From: Panicum virgatum
Taxonomy: Eukaryota > Streptophyta > Magnoliopsida > Poales > Poaceae
DNA length: 64,000 nt
Direction: 5' to 3'
NCBI RefSeq assembly: GCF_016808335.1
Contig: NC_053137.1
Span: forward strand, 5,035,904 to 5,099,903
Position numbers and translations under genes: made by a program. Below the pieces are notes generated by a model. That model searched no databases. It saw only the letters and a program-made list of their open reading frames with translations, and had not been told where the DNA came from. Shown piece by piece: positions 21,801 to 37,246 of this stretch; position 1 is the stretch's first letter; the number at the start of each line of letters is the position of its first letter.

Positions 21801-22565
21801 GTAGTGTTGGCGAGTTTCTCAGTCATATCACGCATGTCCTCTGGTCTTGTTTGATTCATCTGCTGTGCCGCTCGCCTTAAATCCTCAGCTTTCATGTTCT
21901 TCATACTCTCAGACGCCATCCTTATGAGGTCAGGGTTGGACATCAGCTGCAGTTACCGAAGTCGCAACAAGGACATAGTCAATCTCACGCAATCCACAAA
22001 CACTTCCTCAGGACATAACAGTAAATAAGTACAGCAGCAGAAGGAGAAAACATGTCAAGCGCCTCAAACAATAAGCAGACAGGCAAGTCCTATTGCACTT
22101 AGTTTAGGAGGCACCAAACGGTTGCTTGTGGCAACACAGGATGGAAACATTCCGTTGGCGTCGCCAATCAAGCATGCGAAACCGATATAAACCCAACTCA
22201 AGGACTCAAGCCACACTCCCCGATTGACTCCGATTCAACGTGCATGCAAATCCTGACCTCGAACCACGTCCCGCTGACGCCAGCCGCACGACACATTCAT
22301 TCTCTGACACAACAGGCAGCAAACCCAAAAACAGAAAAAAATCCAACCCAACTGAACGCTACGTTCCCCCGATCTACAGCTACCTAGACAAAACCGAAGA
22401 AAAAAAACACTCGGGCTCGCCCGGTCCGGCGAATCGGCTCGGAGGAGCTAGGAACACGAGGGCGCGGGAGACGGGGCCGACCTGCTGCTGCATCCTGGCG
22501 AGGTCGTCCGGCGACATGCGGCGCATCTGCTCCTGCGCCAGCCGCAGCATCTCCGGATCCATCAT
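18892..22565 (-). CDS. OEP61: Outer envelope protein 61 (OEP61/TPR7)
   Basis: Nine exons join in frame: 22482-22565, 21716-21946, 21191-21247, 20972-21100, 20414-20491, 20236-20306, 19440-20130, 19154-19297, 18892-19038 (543 aa). The product starts [23 protein letters not shown] region from exons 3-6 follows (about residues 103-215, with [13 protein letters not shown]). Then comes a Ser/Met-rich part with repeated M-S-P-[DE] helical units and a single C-terminal membrane anchor ([14 protein letters not shown]) after a basic stretch. This is the layout of OEP61/TPR7, a tail-anchored receptor in the chloroplast outer envelope and/or ER whose TPR clamp binds Hsp70. Arabidopsis OEP61 is of similar length. 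Start chosen at the first ATG; the initial ATGATG makes residue 2 possible. Confidence 0.93.
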
Positions 22566-24065
22566 CGCGGCGGGGGGCGGCGGCGGCGGCGGCGGCCGGT
22601 GAGATCGAGATCGGGGCGGGAGCTCGTGGATTTGGGGATTTTGGTTGGGAGTTCGCCCGCTGCCTCCTCGCCTGTCTTCTGCGCCTTTTTTTTTCCTTTC
22701 TCTCTCCTTTTGCTTCGTGTGCCTTCGGTGTGGTGGACTGGTTGGGCTGGTCGGGTGTTTTAATTCTGTATTTATTATCGGCAAGGGAGCATATACGAAA
22801 CGGAGTCGAAGCCTCCGATTCCGAAGGGCGCCCAGAAAGGTGGGCCGGGCCTTGTTGGGCTCGGGGTCGGACGGCGGAACGAGACAATGCTATCGTCAAT
22901 GGGCCTTGTATGACGTCGTGGACTGGGTCGTCGCCTCGTCGGTCCGCCTAGTCGGCTGGGCGTGCGTGTGGTGTGGGACCACGCGCTGGGTCGTCTTTCT
23001 CTTTTGTTCTTTTCTGGGCTTCTGGCTGGGCCGTCAGATCTCCTCCTGAGTAAAAGAGCAAGCTGCTGTTATAAAAAAGAAAAAGAAAAAAAAGGAAAAA
23101 AAGAGCAAGCTGTTGCTAAGATTTCTGATGGTGAAGCTGAAGCATAGGAATTGAACATTTCTGTTAAAAATCACTATATGAAAGTTTGGGGACAAAGTGA
23201 TAGGTGAAAAGGATTTTTGCAGCATCAACGGGCTAACTCTCTGGATAGAACTTTTAAAACTATTTCGAGTGTAATGGATACATTACCATGATCACGTATT
23301 GTTCCTTTGAACTCCAGTAATCGTCATGTGCAAGACTGCAAGTTAAAAGCTACTGACATTCTGTCTCGTAAGCATAAGCCATTCTTCACAGTACTAGGCT
23401 GCACCTTACCCGGCAAGTTGGTAGAGATGCGATGAAATGTACACTAAAAAATCATGTAACTGATGTAGATTTCTCACAATACAATCGTACAGCCTATTCT
23501 TACAACATATATAACAAGGACTGCACAGCTATCTATTCTAACAAAAAGAACACACTTGCACACACATTGTCCGATCATGCAACATGTTAAGCTTCGCTCT
23601 ACAACATTCACGCGCCATGAGGAAGCATCCAGAAGCTGGGCTTCAGAACAGGCAAAGAAAGGTCATGGAAAACACATCCGCTATTCCTGCCCCTCCTGGA
23701 AAAAGCCTGTACATGGGGGAGGATCAAGGACGTTTCAGTATTTAAGATGAACTCTGAAAAAATCTGCCATTGTTTTCCTGCATGCAGCATGCTCGGTTGA
23801 CAGACCCGACCATGTCGCTCCACCTTCGGTACCAGAGTAAGCTCCCGAGCCTCATTTTTCTCAGCTATAGTTGGTATATAATGCTCAATGGCACTTTACA
23901 CTGAGGATTGATCATGCCTGGAAAAAACAACCAAACAGTAAGCATATGCTGTAGGTTATGTGGAGTGCTAGAATGACACGGAGCATCATCCATGGAAATG
24001 GGAATAAGCTATAGGTTATGTGGATTGCTAAGGAAAGAAATGCAAAGAAATAGCATCAGTTACCT
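22566..24065. other. OEP61 leader/promoter and CDPK 3' UTR
   Basis: The 22566-22700 part is the GC-rich OEP61 leader, with a GGC run at about 22566-22598. GGGCC-type words around 22840-22860 are common in grass housekeeping promoters. An A-rich run lies at 23071-23108. From about 23540 to 24065 lies the probable CDPK 3' UTR. No other gene is seen. Confidence 0.45.
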
Positions 24066-28138
<4,073 letters not shown>

Positions 28139-28679
28139 CGCGCCAGCGAGGGAGACGGCGGCCGCCGGAACCCTAGGCGGCCCGCGGCGGCATTTGGGCG
28201 GCGAGCACGGTGGGGGATTGGTTGGATCGAGGGTTGGGGAGAGGATGGCTGGCGCCCGGCGGAGAGGGCCGGGAGGTGGTGGGACCCGGCGGAGTGACCA
28301 TGGTGATCATGTGGGGCCAGTTGTCAGTGGGGGACACTGGCCGATTGGCGGGTGTGGGGAGGGGGCGATTCGCGCCAGATCCAACGGCTCAGATCGGCCT
28401 GCACGTGAGATGATTGGTTGGATTGGATAACGACTTATGTTTTCTGCAGGGGTCCACGTAGGACGAGGAATATCCATGTTGATAAGACCACTGTGTCCCT
28501 GGTATATTGTGGGCCATGTGTGTATTCTTTTCTTTTTTACTAGAAGTATATAGTATTCATTACGGCTGCAAAATCTTTTTAGGTTGAAATATGAGATATA
28601 CCCACTTTTTTCTCCAAAATCGAACTATATAGATGAATCTTTGTAGAACACTAAAAGTTGGTAGCTATATAGGCATATA
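28139..28679. other. CDPK promoter region
   Basis: GC-rich leader and proximal promoter of the minus-strand CDPK, changing to AT-rich sequence after about 28500. No other gene is seen. Confidence 0.4.
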
Positions 28680-28886
28680 CTTCCTGTCTTAAAAAATAAG
28701 TTATTTTAGGATTCAAAATTTTGTCTAAAAACAAATCATCTTGCTCTATTTAGAAAATACATGTGAATGTAAAAATTAATAAATATTAAATATAGATAAT
28801 CAATAGAGGGAAATATTTTTATTTTACCTTTTTGTTAATTTGTCTAAAAAAATTTAGAATGACTTGTTTTTTTTGGACGGAGGGAG
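28680..28886. mobile_element. Stowaway-like MITE
   Basis: An AT-rich element of about 207 bp between TA dinucleotides (28678-28679 and 28887-28888). The right end, ggacggagggag, is the classic Stowaway terminus (CTCCCTCCGTCC inverted). The left end cttcctgtctt is a diverged partner. Confidence 0.75.
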
Positions 28887-28888
28887 TA

Positions 28889-29271
28889 GCAGAAGGGAGA
28901 AAAGGAAATTACACCATGAAACAAGCCCAATCATCTCTTGAGCCACACTTATGCATGATAGTGCTTATTATTTGTATATATGCTGCTTATCATGCTCTTG
29001 AACCACAGGACATATCAGGATTCGAACAGTTAAACTTTGTACTCTCGCTCTTTACTATGCCAACCTCCAACGGTTCGACATGCTCACTCCGAGCAAGAAT
29101 TAGAGAGGGGAACTTTTTATTTGTATATATGCTGCTTATCATGTATCTTGTTGCACATGATTATTTAGATTTCATATACATATTAAAATATTTTACACAT
29201 GAATATTTATCGATAATCGATAGCATGTTCTAAAACAAAGGAATGGCTAAAGTTCCACTTCAAAACACACT
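28889..29271. other. Spacer, no gene
   Basis: I see nothing identifiable. A ttatttgtatatatgctgcttatcatg phrase occurs twice (about 28967 and 29117), a local duplication. Confidence 0.35.
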
Positions 29272-29279
29272 TTTAATCA

Positions 29280-29537
29280 GCGGAATGGCTTGTAGCCTAA
29301 TGATTACAAGAGCCTCGGTAGCACCCGAGGTCTTGGGTTCGTGACTCCCATGGGAGCGAATATTCTGGGATTTAACGGCATTATGCATTCAGTAGTAGTT
29401 CCCGTCGACAGCGAGGCATTTGTGGTGATTTCATCAATCTCTAAGATTTGCCGGCCCAGTCTTCGAAGATGCTCATAGAGGTAGGATTTTACGTGCGTTG
29501 TGAGTGTCTAAGTTGTACTGTGTAATTAAAAAAAACC
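29280..29537 (+). mobile_element. tRNA-derived SINE (Au-SINE-like)
   Basis: The 5' part has a degenerate Pol III A box (tagcctaatgattacaag) and B box (gggttcgtgactccc). The body contains gggagcgaatattctgggatt, the gttcccgtcgacagcgaggc phrase, gatttgccggcccagtcttcg and gatgctcatagaggtagg, the consensus of grass Au-type SINEs. It ends in an A run. Flanking direct repeats tttaatca lie at 29272-29279 and 29538-29545. Confidence 0.85.
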
Positions 29538-29545
29538 TTTAATCA

Positions 29546-29967
29546 CAGTAGTATGCCCTATATAAACAAAAAGGGGGCAAGTAACAACCCTTGCAAGAGT
29601 TGTTTATTAAGCCGCCACTAGATGTATCACAATGCATGATGCCTGTCCATGTCACCCAAACAACTTTTGTTTTTTGCCTGCCTCTTCGTGGAAATAACCT
29701 ATACATGCCTTCACATTATTCAACATGACCTTGCTGCTTGCGTGCAGCTAGATGCAGGTACATCTATTGGCCCCTAGCTTGCTACAAACCAAAGATTACA
29801 TTTGTTTATTATGCGATGCTTTTACGTGCCCACCTGTGCTTAATCATAATCATAACAAAAAGGTAACCAGTGCCGGCCCGGCCTTCGTTGCCTTTGTTCA
29901 ACGCGTACGTGCATCTGCATTTTGTTTGACCTGCCCCGGCTGCGGCGCAATTTTGCAACCCGGCCCT
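29546..29967. other. Spacer, no gene
   Basis: No gene or repeat family was recognised. Confidence 0.35.
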
Positions 29968-30412
29968 ACTAAAGCTATCTCCAACCATTCCCCCCATCCA
30001 ACTCCCCCCAAATGTATTATTTACTATATTTTACTACCTCCCTTCAAAAAATTCCTCCCCCTATAACTCCTCTCCAACCATTCCCCCCATATCTATTCCC
30101 TCTATATACTATCACTCATTAACTAACTATTTATTTATCGTTTTTTAATTTTAAAAAAATCATACAGTATTGTACTGTCATAATACGCATTATCATCATG
30201 TTACGGAACTCAAACGAGATTAATATCATGAAGAAACGATGTGATTAGAATATAGGAGGAGTTGAAACCCACTCTACATATGGGAAGAGTTTCAACTCAT
30301 CCCATATATAGGAGAGCTTTGGGGAGGACCGTTGGAGGGAATTTCCCCCCAAAGCTCCCCCTACATACATAGGGTGGGGGCGGTTTACAGGGCTCCGTTG
30401 GAGCAAGCCTAA
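29968..30412. mobile_element. MITE-like element with TCCAAC ends
   Basis: The left end has ctatctccaaccattccccccat and the right end, inverted, has gcttgctccaacggagccct. The phrase ctccaaccattccccccat occurs twice near the left end (29979 and 30074). The right part carries aggaccgttggaggg and ttccccccaaagctcccc. It is noncoding and resembles a high-copy grass MITE. Confidence 0.55.
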
Positions 30413-30854
30413 TAAGGCCCCCCCCCCCTGCTTAGCTTCCGTGCATCATCCGATACGTAAAGCTACGTGGGAAACGCACAGGCGTGTAGTTTAATTATTC
30501 GTTCGTTCGTCGCAGCCGCGCGTGAGCCATTTCATTCTTGGATGAACCACACGCGGGTCCGCGGGTGCATGTCGATGCTCGTGTCGTTTCGCCCTATCTC
30601 ATTCCCACGGCTGATTTCTGTTCAAATATTTCTTCCCATTTCAATTACAGCTGTTTTGAATTTTCTAAATTCATAAATTTTATTATGCAGCTAAATATAC
30701 AATATATCTACGTATGCAATAAAATCTATTTATCCGCCTCCCAGCTCAGGTCACAAATTCACCTCCACTGTCCGGAGCCCTGGAGTTCAGTATTCCTTAA
30801 CTTTTCCTCTACGCTCGGAAGATAAGGCTATGAGAGAGACTTGCCCTGGGTCAG
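30413..30854. other. Spacer, no gene
   Basis: It includes a run of ten C at about 30420. No gene was recognised. Confidence 0.35.
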
Positions 30855-31027
30855 CAGCGGAAGCAGATTTTCAACTTAGGGGGGGCTTGTTCTTCCTCCT
30901 TCCTATCTCCACTCATTTCTTCATCTTTTTTTCTCTTTTTCTCTCATATTTCTCCTTTAATTTCAATGGAAGTTTTGGCAGTAGGGGGGCTAGAGCCCCC
31001 CTAGCCCCCCCTTAAATCCGCCCCTGT
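30855..31027. repeat. Short repeat with ggggggct inverted ends
   Basis: The left end gcggaagcagatttt..aacttagggggggct is roughly inverted at the right as aggggcggatttaaggggggg. An internal ggggggctagagccccccta palindrome is near 30986. It looks like a small noncoding element. Confidence 0.45.
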
Positions 31028-31548
31028 CCTGGGTCGAACCGGCCCTTTTTGTACAATACAAATTGAGAATCTTTCCAGATAATTGTTCCCATAAAACCAA
31101 ACGAGGCCTTATTAGTCTGTTATGTTATCCTATACCCGATCTCCTCCAAGCCAGAGTTCGCTAGAGACACAGAAGGTAGCTAGGTTGCATCTCTCCACCA
31201 GGACGAGGAATCGCAAAGCGCAGGTGGGGAAGCAAGAAAGATCCGGGAGTATGTGTGTGTGTGAGAGGGAGGTTGTAATTGTAAACTGCCCAATTTCAAA
31301 TAGCAATCCTGTTTTGTTTGTAACAAGTTGTGGACGACGGCCGGGTGAAGAGCGGCCCATATGCATGCACCCTCGTCAGCAGGGGCACCCAACCACGAGT
31401 AAACTACTGCTGCTGCTGCCGTCACACCAACCAAACGTTTGATCTGCGCAGGCTGCTGGCTGCTGCCCTAGCTAGCTAGCTTTTCCTTCAGCCGTTCAGC
31501 GTACGCCTTGGATCATGTGTATGTATATTGTACTAGAGTATTTTTAGG
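31028..31548. other. Spacer, no gene
   Basis: I see nothing identifiable. Confidence 0.35.
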
Positions 31549-31885
31549 TCCTGTTGAGTTGAAACGCAAAATTTTTTTGCCAAAAAATCTTACTAATTTG
31601 AAGTACTAAATAAAGTCTATTTATAAAACTTTTTGCACAGATGGGTTGTAAATCGCGAGACGAATCTAATGATGCTAATTAATCTATGATTAATCTATAA
31701 TTAGCGGATGATTATTGTAGCATCACTGTTGCAAATCATAGATTAAGTAGGCTCATTAGATTCGTCTTGCGATTTACAACCCATTCATGCAAAAAGTTTT
31801 GTAAATAGACTCCATTTAGTACTCCATGCATGTGTCGAAATATTCGATGTGATGTTTTTTTTGCGTTTACGGAGTTTATGTGTGG
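31549..31885. mobile_element. Grass MITE (gagacgaatctaatga family)
   Basis: A long imperfect palindrome. The left arm has actttttgcacagatgggttgtaaatcgcgagacgaatctaatgatg and the right arm its inverse (attagattcgtcttgcgatttacaacccattcatgcaaaaagt). It is a close relative of 33404-33761. Confidence 0.75.
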
Positions 31886-32203
31886 GAACTAAATGGGAAC
31901 ATAATCTAGTGCAAACCAAGGACTTCGTGCAAACCCGTGCAAACCTACTAAACAAAGTTTCAAAAAATTCTGAAAAAAATCATGAATGTGCTTCTAAGAT
32001 TACATCATCTATATATAAAATTTCATGGTCAAATTCGTCTTACTCTAGAAGTTACAAAAAAAGACAAATTTGAGATGCATTTGAACCATTATCCGCCTCT
32101 GACCTCTTCCGGCACCCATGCTTGCTGCAGAAGCCACAAGCCAGAAGGTATTCAACGCTGCGTACTTTTCTTGACGGTTTGGTCCTTGCCGGCGCCGGCC
32201 GGC

Positions 32204-32220
32204 CCTCATATATATATAAA
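32204..32220 (+). promoter_or_regulatory. TATA box of the VQ gene
   Basis: The sequence catatatatataaaca lies about 120-135 bp upstream of the VQ start codon, so transcription should begin about 30 bp further on, leaving a leader of roughly 90 nt. An ATG at 32222 just after the box would lie before that start site. Confidence 0.65.
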
Positions 32221-32339
32221 CATGTCGCCTCGATCGACGACGACCCATCGCCATTACGGAGCTCGATCGCGAGGTAGCAGGCTTCCTTCGGTCGATCTCC
32301 TCTCATCCAGCACGCGCGCGGCACCAGCAGCAGCGCTAC

Positions 32340-32867
32340 ATGTCGGCGGCGGCGAAGGTGATGAAGAGATCAGGGGTCGTCGCCGGCCTGCAGGGCCCGA
32401 GGCCGCAGCCGCTGAGCCTGCCGGCGGCGGCCCGGCCGTCCAAGAGACCCCGCACCAGCGGCGGCGACGGCGACGGCGACGCTGCCATGGCGCCGGCGGG
32501 GCCCGTCATCGTGTACGAGCACACGCCCAGGGTCATCCACGCGCGGCCGGACGAGTTCAAGGCCCTCGTGCAGAGGCTCACCGGCCAGCAGCAGCGGGCG
32601 ACCGGCGATCAGGAGCCCGCGCCGCTGCTGCCGCCGGCAGCAGAACCGGCGGCGCCGTCGTCGTCGCATGAGGAGGAGGAGACCAGGACGGCTGCTGGTG
32701 GCGACCCCCTGGTGCTCACGCTCGGGCAGCAGGCGCCGCCGCCGCTCGATGACCGTGCGCCGGCGGCACTGCTTTCTCCAGGCGCCGGCGGCTTCCTTCT
32801 CTCCCCGGGCAGCTTGCTCTTCTCGCCTGCCACCATGCAGGCCATACAGGAGCTCATCAGCTCATGA
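32340..32867 (+). CDS. VQ-motif protein
   Basis: A 175-residue, one-exon protein. The VQ motif FKALVQRLTG occupies residues 73-82 (FxxhVQxhTG). It is preceded by HTPRVIHARPDE and a basic SKRPR patch near residue 35 that could act as a nuclear signal. The tail has LLSPGSLLFSPATMQAIQEL, a Ser-Pro-rich ending seen in MKS1-type VQ proteins, where such sites can be MAP-kinase targets. VQ proteins are nuclear cofactors that bind WRKY factors through the VQ motif. A single exon is normal for the family. The partner and condition of action cannot be read here. Confidence 0.92.
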   Translation: MSAAAKVMKRSGVVAGLQGPRPQPLSLPAAARPSKRPRTSGGDGDGDAAMAPAGPVIVYEHTPRVIHARPDEFKALVQRLTGQQQRATGDQEPAPLLPPAAEPAAPSSSHEEEETRTAAGGDPLVLTLGQQAPPPLDDRAPAALLSPGAGGFLLSPGSLLFSPATMQAIQELISS

Positions 32868-33300
32868 CCGCCTTGCTGGATCTAGCTAGCTAGTCGATTC
32901 AGAAACATGTAATCGAACGCAGACTGTTCACGCAAATCCAGCACGCAGAGGCACAGCACCTACCTGACGTGTAACTTGTTCTTTGATTCATTTTATTTAT
33001 GAGATTTATACAACAAAGTCGGTTGAATTAATCGTCATCCGGTTATCCAAGTATGTCTTCTGTTGTTTTCACGTACGTACGCCACTGTAAAAGTTGCTTT
33101 TGAATTACACTGTAAAATTTACTTACATCGTGATAGCAACAAAAGTACATTTTACAGCATTTTTCATATATAACCCAGCATCTTTTTGATAGGTTAATTT
33201 TGTTCTGGATTTTACCAGTAGTACTATCGGTGCTATAATTTTCCAAATATTTTCCCCCATCTCTGTCTCAACTCTCAAGCCATCAGAATTGCTGTTGCAG

Positions 33301-33403
33301 ATTATTGTGATACTATCTTTTCTTTCGAAAATTACTGTTATGATCGATCAAGCGGTGACTTCATTGAAAGAGACGATTATTGTGATGATGGCAGCACAAG
33401 TGA
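33301..33403 (+). other. Exon-like segment of unknown origin
   Basis: After a good splice-acceptor sequence (gaattgctgttgcag, ending 33300) a short frame reads DYCDTIFSFENYCYDRSS and continues acidic to GSTSE at about 33403, where a MITE begins. Exon-like scraps with an acidic tail also occur at 34641-34730 and 34871-34950. I do not recognise the protein. It may be part of a broken gene or a captured exon. Confidence 0.3.
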
Positions 33404-33761
33404 GGCCGTGTTTAGATCTTTACAGGTTTTTGCAAAAAATCCGTAAACGCATTAAAATGAAACGGAATCTTGCTAATTTGAAGTACTAAATGAAGTCTAT
33501 TTACAAAACTTTTTGCATGGTTGGGCTGTAAATCGCGAGACGAATCTAATGAGCCTACTTAATCCATGATTTGCAACAGTGATGCTACAGTAACCATCCG
33601 CTAATTATTGATTAAACATGGATTAATTAGCATCATTAGATTCGTCTTGCGATTTACAACCCATCTATGCAAAAAGTTTTGCAAATAGACTTCATTTAGT
33701 ACTTCAAATGCCCTCTTTACATCTTTACACAATTTTGCAAAATGAACTAAACACCCCCTGA
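33404..33761. mobile_element. Grass MITE (gagacgaatctaatga family)
   Basis: It begins gccgtgtttagatct and ends aactaaacacccc. Near-palindromic arms carry gctgtaaatcgcgagacgaatctaatgagcc and its inverse. A TGAG word flanks both sides and may be a short target duplication. Confidence 0.75.
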
Positions 33762-34504
33762 GAATTCAACCTGTCTCCATCGTATAATTAGGACAAATTT
33801 TTCACCTGCTGACGGTCATAAGGATTAATTTGACTTGTCCCAACATTTCGCATTTGACATTCGTTTCAATGTTCAAACATGTGTCTTCACATCCAACATG
33901 ATATGGTTCATCAATTTATATCTCATCTAGCTAGTAGTCTGAACTGTCATATAATCCCGCACCACAGTTACTTGCATATACCCTGGGTTACAAAGGGTTC
34001 TAATCTTTCCACAAACATATGATCAACAATTTGATGGATAACTAACACAAGACTGCTAGAAGTTGTTGGCCATTTCAAAATACAAAACTGTTGGGGAGAT
34101 TACCACTCTTGCAATGCTTATCTGCATTTGCCACTATAATTGTAATTGTAACTACTGTAACATGTTGTGATGATTTCTTTATGTAACGCAGTGGCGTTTC
34201 AAGCAAACTGTTAGTGATACATTAATCGTTTCTAATCCGTGCTAGATATCCTTCCTCATTCAATTGAATCCAGTGGCTTTATTCTGAAGGGAAAAGATAG
34301 ATTTTTTTTCATTGCGTGATTGACAATATCAAAGAGTATATTTTACTGGTCCCAGAAGGTTCTCTTCTTGACTATATTAATTTCTCTTGAAGACATTAGA
34401 GTAGGCTAACCATCTCCATATGTAACAATTGTCCAAATAAGATATGGCTTCTAAGTAAACCTGTCGCTCTCTGTGTCCAAATAAAGTGGCGCAGCACTTC
34501 ATCC
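33762..34504. other. Spacer, no gene
   Basis: AT-rich; I see nothing identifiable. Confidence 0.35.
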
Positions 34505-34529
34505 TTGACCGGCAAATAATCATATTGTA

Positions 34530-34965
34530 AATCTGTAATGATTTTTTTTTCCGAAACTCTATGATAACAGTTTAACTGCACTTTTATCAACCTATCCTCC
34601 TCCTTAGCTAATCTGCAATTTTATTTTTCTTCACATAGTCAAGAGGCGGTGGCACAACCAGTGCAGACTGCAGACTCTGACATCATCGAAGTGGACAGTG
34701 TTGAAGTATACCAGACTGAAAACTAAAATCATACTGTAAAAGAAACTCTGTGATGATTTTTTTTTCTCGAAAGTCTATATGATAACCGTTCAACTACACT
34801 TTTGTCAACCAGTCCTACTGAATGTAACTAAAAGTCTAGCTAATCTGCAGTTTTATTTTTCTTCACATAGTCAAGAGGCGTTGGCACAATCAGTGCAGAC
34901 TGCAGACTGGCTCGCTGACATCGTCGAAGTAGACAGTGTTGAAGTATAGCAGACTGAAAACCAAA
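34530..34965 (+). repeat. Tandem duplication of ~230 bp with exon-like core
   Basis: Unit 1 (about 34538-34740) and unit 2 (about 34752-34965) share tgatgattttttttt or tgatttttttttcc, the gctaatctgca.ttttatttttcttcacatagtcaagaggcg stretch and gtgcagactgcagact..gacat, gaagt.gacagtgttgaagtat. The stretch after cttcacatag looks like a spliced terminal exon: unit 1 reads to VDSVEVYQTEN and stop, unit 2 stops earlier after DSVEV. Confidence 0.8.
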
Positions 34966-35139
34966 GTCCATTCGCTGGATCAACCAGACTTTGTCAATCA
35001 ATTAGTTTCAAGTACGCCTTGACAAAATCTTTCAATCACAATGCTAATTAGATGACACCGTATTTTTACTAGAAGCTCTGACACGGTGACCATTCAATAA
35101 GCTCTGACACGCTATTTCAGGTTGAAGAACGATTGGCAT

Positions 35140-35470
35140 AGGCCCTGTTTGGTTTGTGCTATGCTAGGAAATGTATCAACTTTGACCGCTAATTAGAGGT
35201 ATTAAATTAAGGCAGTTTTCAAAGCTAACTTCAGAACCCCTGCGCTAGGAACCCTGAAGAATTTAATGAGATCTTTGACCGCGTGATTAAAGGATGGTTA
35301 CTGTAGCATCACTGTAGTCAATCATCGATTAATTACCTTCATTAGATTCGTCGCGAAAAATTACACTCATTCTTGAAAAGATTTTGCAAATAGACTTCAT
35401 TTAGTACTCCATGTATACAAGATTCTCTTCTCGGAAATCGTGTGCTAGGATTCTAGTATATGCAGCGAAC
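35140..35470. mobile_element. Grass MITE (tgctaggaat / cgcgaaaaatta type)
   Basis: It begins ggccctgtttggtttgtgcta and ends with tgctaggattctag. The interior carries ggatggttactgtagcatcactgtag, ttcattagattcgtcgcgaaaaa and tgcaaatagacttcatttagtactcc. It is an inverted-orientation relative of 17110-17395. Confidence 0.7.
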
Positions 35471-35779
35471 AGAAGAGAAAACAACTGTGCAGACTGGGAG
35501 TAGCATCATCTTCTGAATTGAATTGAAACCCAAAGACCTTCGGGGAAAAAAAAACAAGACCCTAGACCAATTCCCATCGCCGCTGTCAGTCTGAGTGTCT
35601 GACTAAAGAAAACTTAAGTCTTAAGGTACAGGTACCTGGTTTGTTTTTCTGCTTGATTCTTTTCATGTATGTTTAGACTGTCAGCTCCAAAAACTTTACA
35701 CTGACCGCAACAAATGAATGACCACCATAATCTGTCGTACATACGGAACCATACAGAGTACGCAGTCTCCTAGCTCACT

Positions 35780-36718
35780 TTACAACACAAATGGCACCAA
35801 CGCTTTGATCCTCGCCGGGAACTCCTCGAATTTGGACGCGTACCATCTCCTGGTGGCGCAGCTCCGGCCGGCGAGGTAGGCAGCCGTTCCGGTGGCCACG
35901 GCGAGCGCGTACACCGTCTGCCCGATCATGGCGAACCCGAAGAACCCGGTGATCTCGAAGAGGTAGTGCGGGCAGGTAACGAGCTCGAACAGGCCGCCCC
36001 TGGGGATCTTGTAGCCCTTCTCGCCGCCGTCGACTCGAAGCCTTGAGAGGAGGTAGTGGTGGTACAAGTTGCCGGCGATGCCGACGGCGAAGACGACCAC
36101 GCCGGGGTAGAGCAGGTCGACGGGAGGGTCCGGGAGGCCGCGGCTGAGGTGCTGCGCGTAGATCATGGTGACCGTGCTGAGCAGGTAGCTGGTGCTGATG
36201 GTCGCCGCCGTGTCGAGCGGCATGCTCCCGCTGTACCGGTGGACGAACAGCACCTGACGAGAGACAGCAAGAACAGGCACACGGCACGATGTTCAGTCGT
36301 CTATGGTTCTTACATTTTGTTGAAAACCAGGGTAGATATTGTTGAATACCTCGAGAACGCGTTTGAGGAAGTGGACGGCGAGCGCGGCGCTGAGGATCTG
36401 CGCGCGCGTGCCGTTGACGGCGCCGGGCACGGCGAAGGACGCCGCGGCGGCGGCGAGCGCGGGGGCGTACGCCACCAGCATACCGTCCCGGCTCTTCAGG
36501 AGCGCCCCGCCGCCGCCGCCACCCCGCTGGCGCTGCTTGCCGCCCGCCGTCGCGCCCGCGGCCACGACGTGACAGAACTTGGAGTAGGCCATGTGGTTGC
36601 CGCGGAGCTCTGCGAGGCCCGCGTTGGCCAGCGACACGAGCGACACCGCCGACATCGCCGCCACGTACACCGACGCCGGCGGCGGGTACAGGAACGGGAG
36701 CCACTTCGACGGCCACAT
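35780..36718 (-). CDS. Steroid 5-alpha-reductase family protein
   Basis: Two exons, 36350-36718 and 35780-36253, join in phase 0 (280 aa). The product has several hydrophobic segments and ends with the C-terminal domain of 3-oxo-5-alpha-steroid 4-dehydrogenases: GYKIPRGGLFELVTCPHYLF, EITGFFGF, and a terminal RRWYASKFEEFPARIKALVP. This domain binds NADPH, and the enzymes are ER membrane proteins. Family members include DET2 (brassinosteroid synthesis), enoyl-CoA reductase ECR and polyprenol reductase. This protein resembles the less characterised plant 5-alpha-reductase-like group rather than DET2, judging by its tail. The substrate is not determined. A TCCC/CT-rich run at 36737-36766 sits in the leader. 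Confidence 0.88.
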
Positions 36719-36736
36719 CTCTCCGCCCGGCGGCTT

Positions 36737-36766
36737 CTCCCTCCCTCCCTCCCTCTCTTTCTCTCT
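36737..36766. repeat. TCCC/CT microsatellite in 5' leader
   Basis: Repeats of tccc followed by ctctcttt lie just upstream of the reductase start codon; on the coding strand this is a GA-rich leader. Confidence 0.8.
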
Positions 36767-37246
36767 GAACCTTGCGACCGGTGCGGCGGTGCCTCGACGG
36801 CGTGAGCGGCGTTGCTGCTCGCCACGGGGACGGCGCGAAGCGTGTGAGGACGGGCGCGCTTAGAGCCTTGCGTTTCGCATGCTGCATTGGAAAGAGGTAA
36901 CCTACTGTGCATACGTGTCCGTGAGGCCGCCGCTCGTCGGAGAAGAGGAGAGGCACAGCCACATCCGCAGGTAGCTGCGCGGGGGCGGGGTGAGACTTGG
37001 CGACGTCGCAACCTCCGGAGGGCGTTTCACATGCAAATGCAAATGCTCTTTACAGAACAAAATCTGTCTGGGTTCACGTCTCATGCTCAGTATAAAGTAA
37101 GGCTCCGTAATAATCAAGCTTTTGATCCTTCCGCTTTTCCTGAACCTGTGTGAGTGCGCTGTAAACAGATGTTTTGGTCTTGTTATTGCAGTTAAGACTG
37201 GAGCCTAGCCCTAAAATTCCAAAAAAAAAACACGTCATCAGCAACC
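36767..37246. other. Reductase promoter region
   Basis: I see no other gene. It should hold promoter sequence of the minus-strand reductase. Confidence 0.35.
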
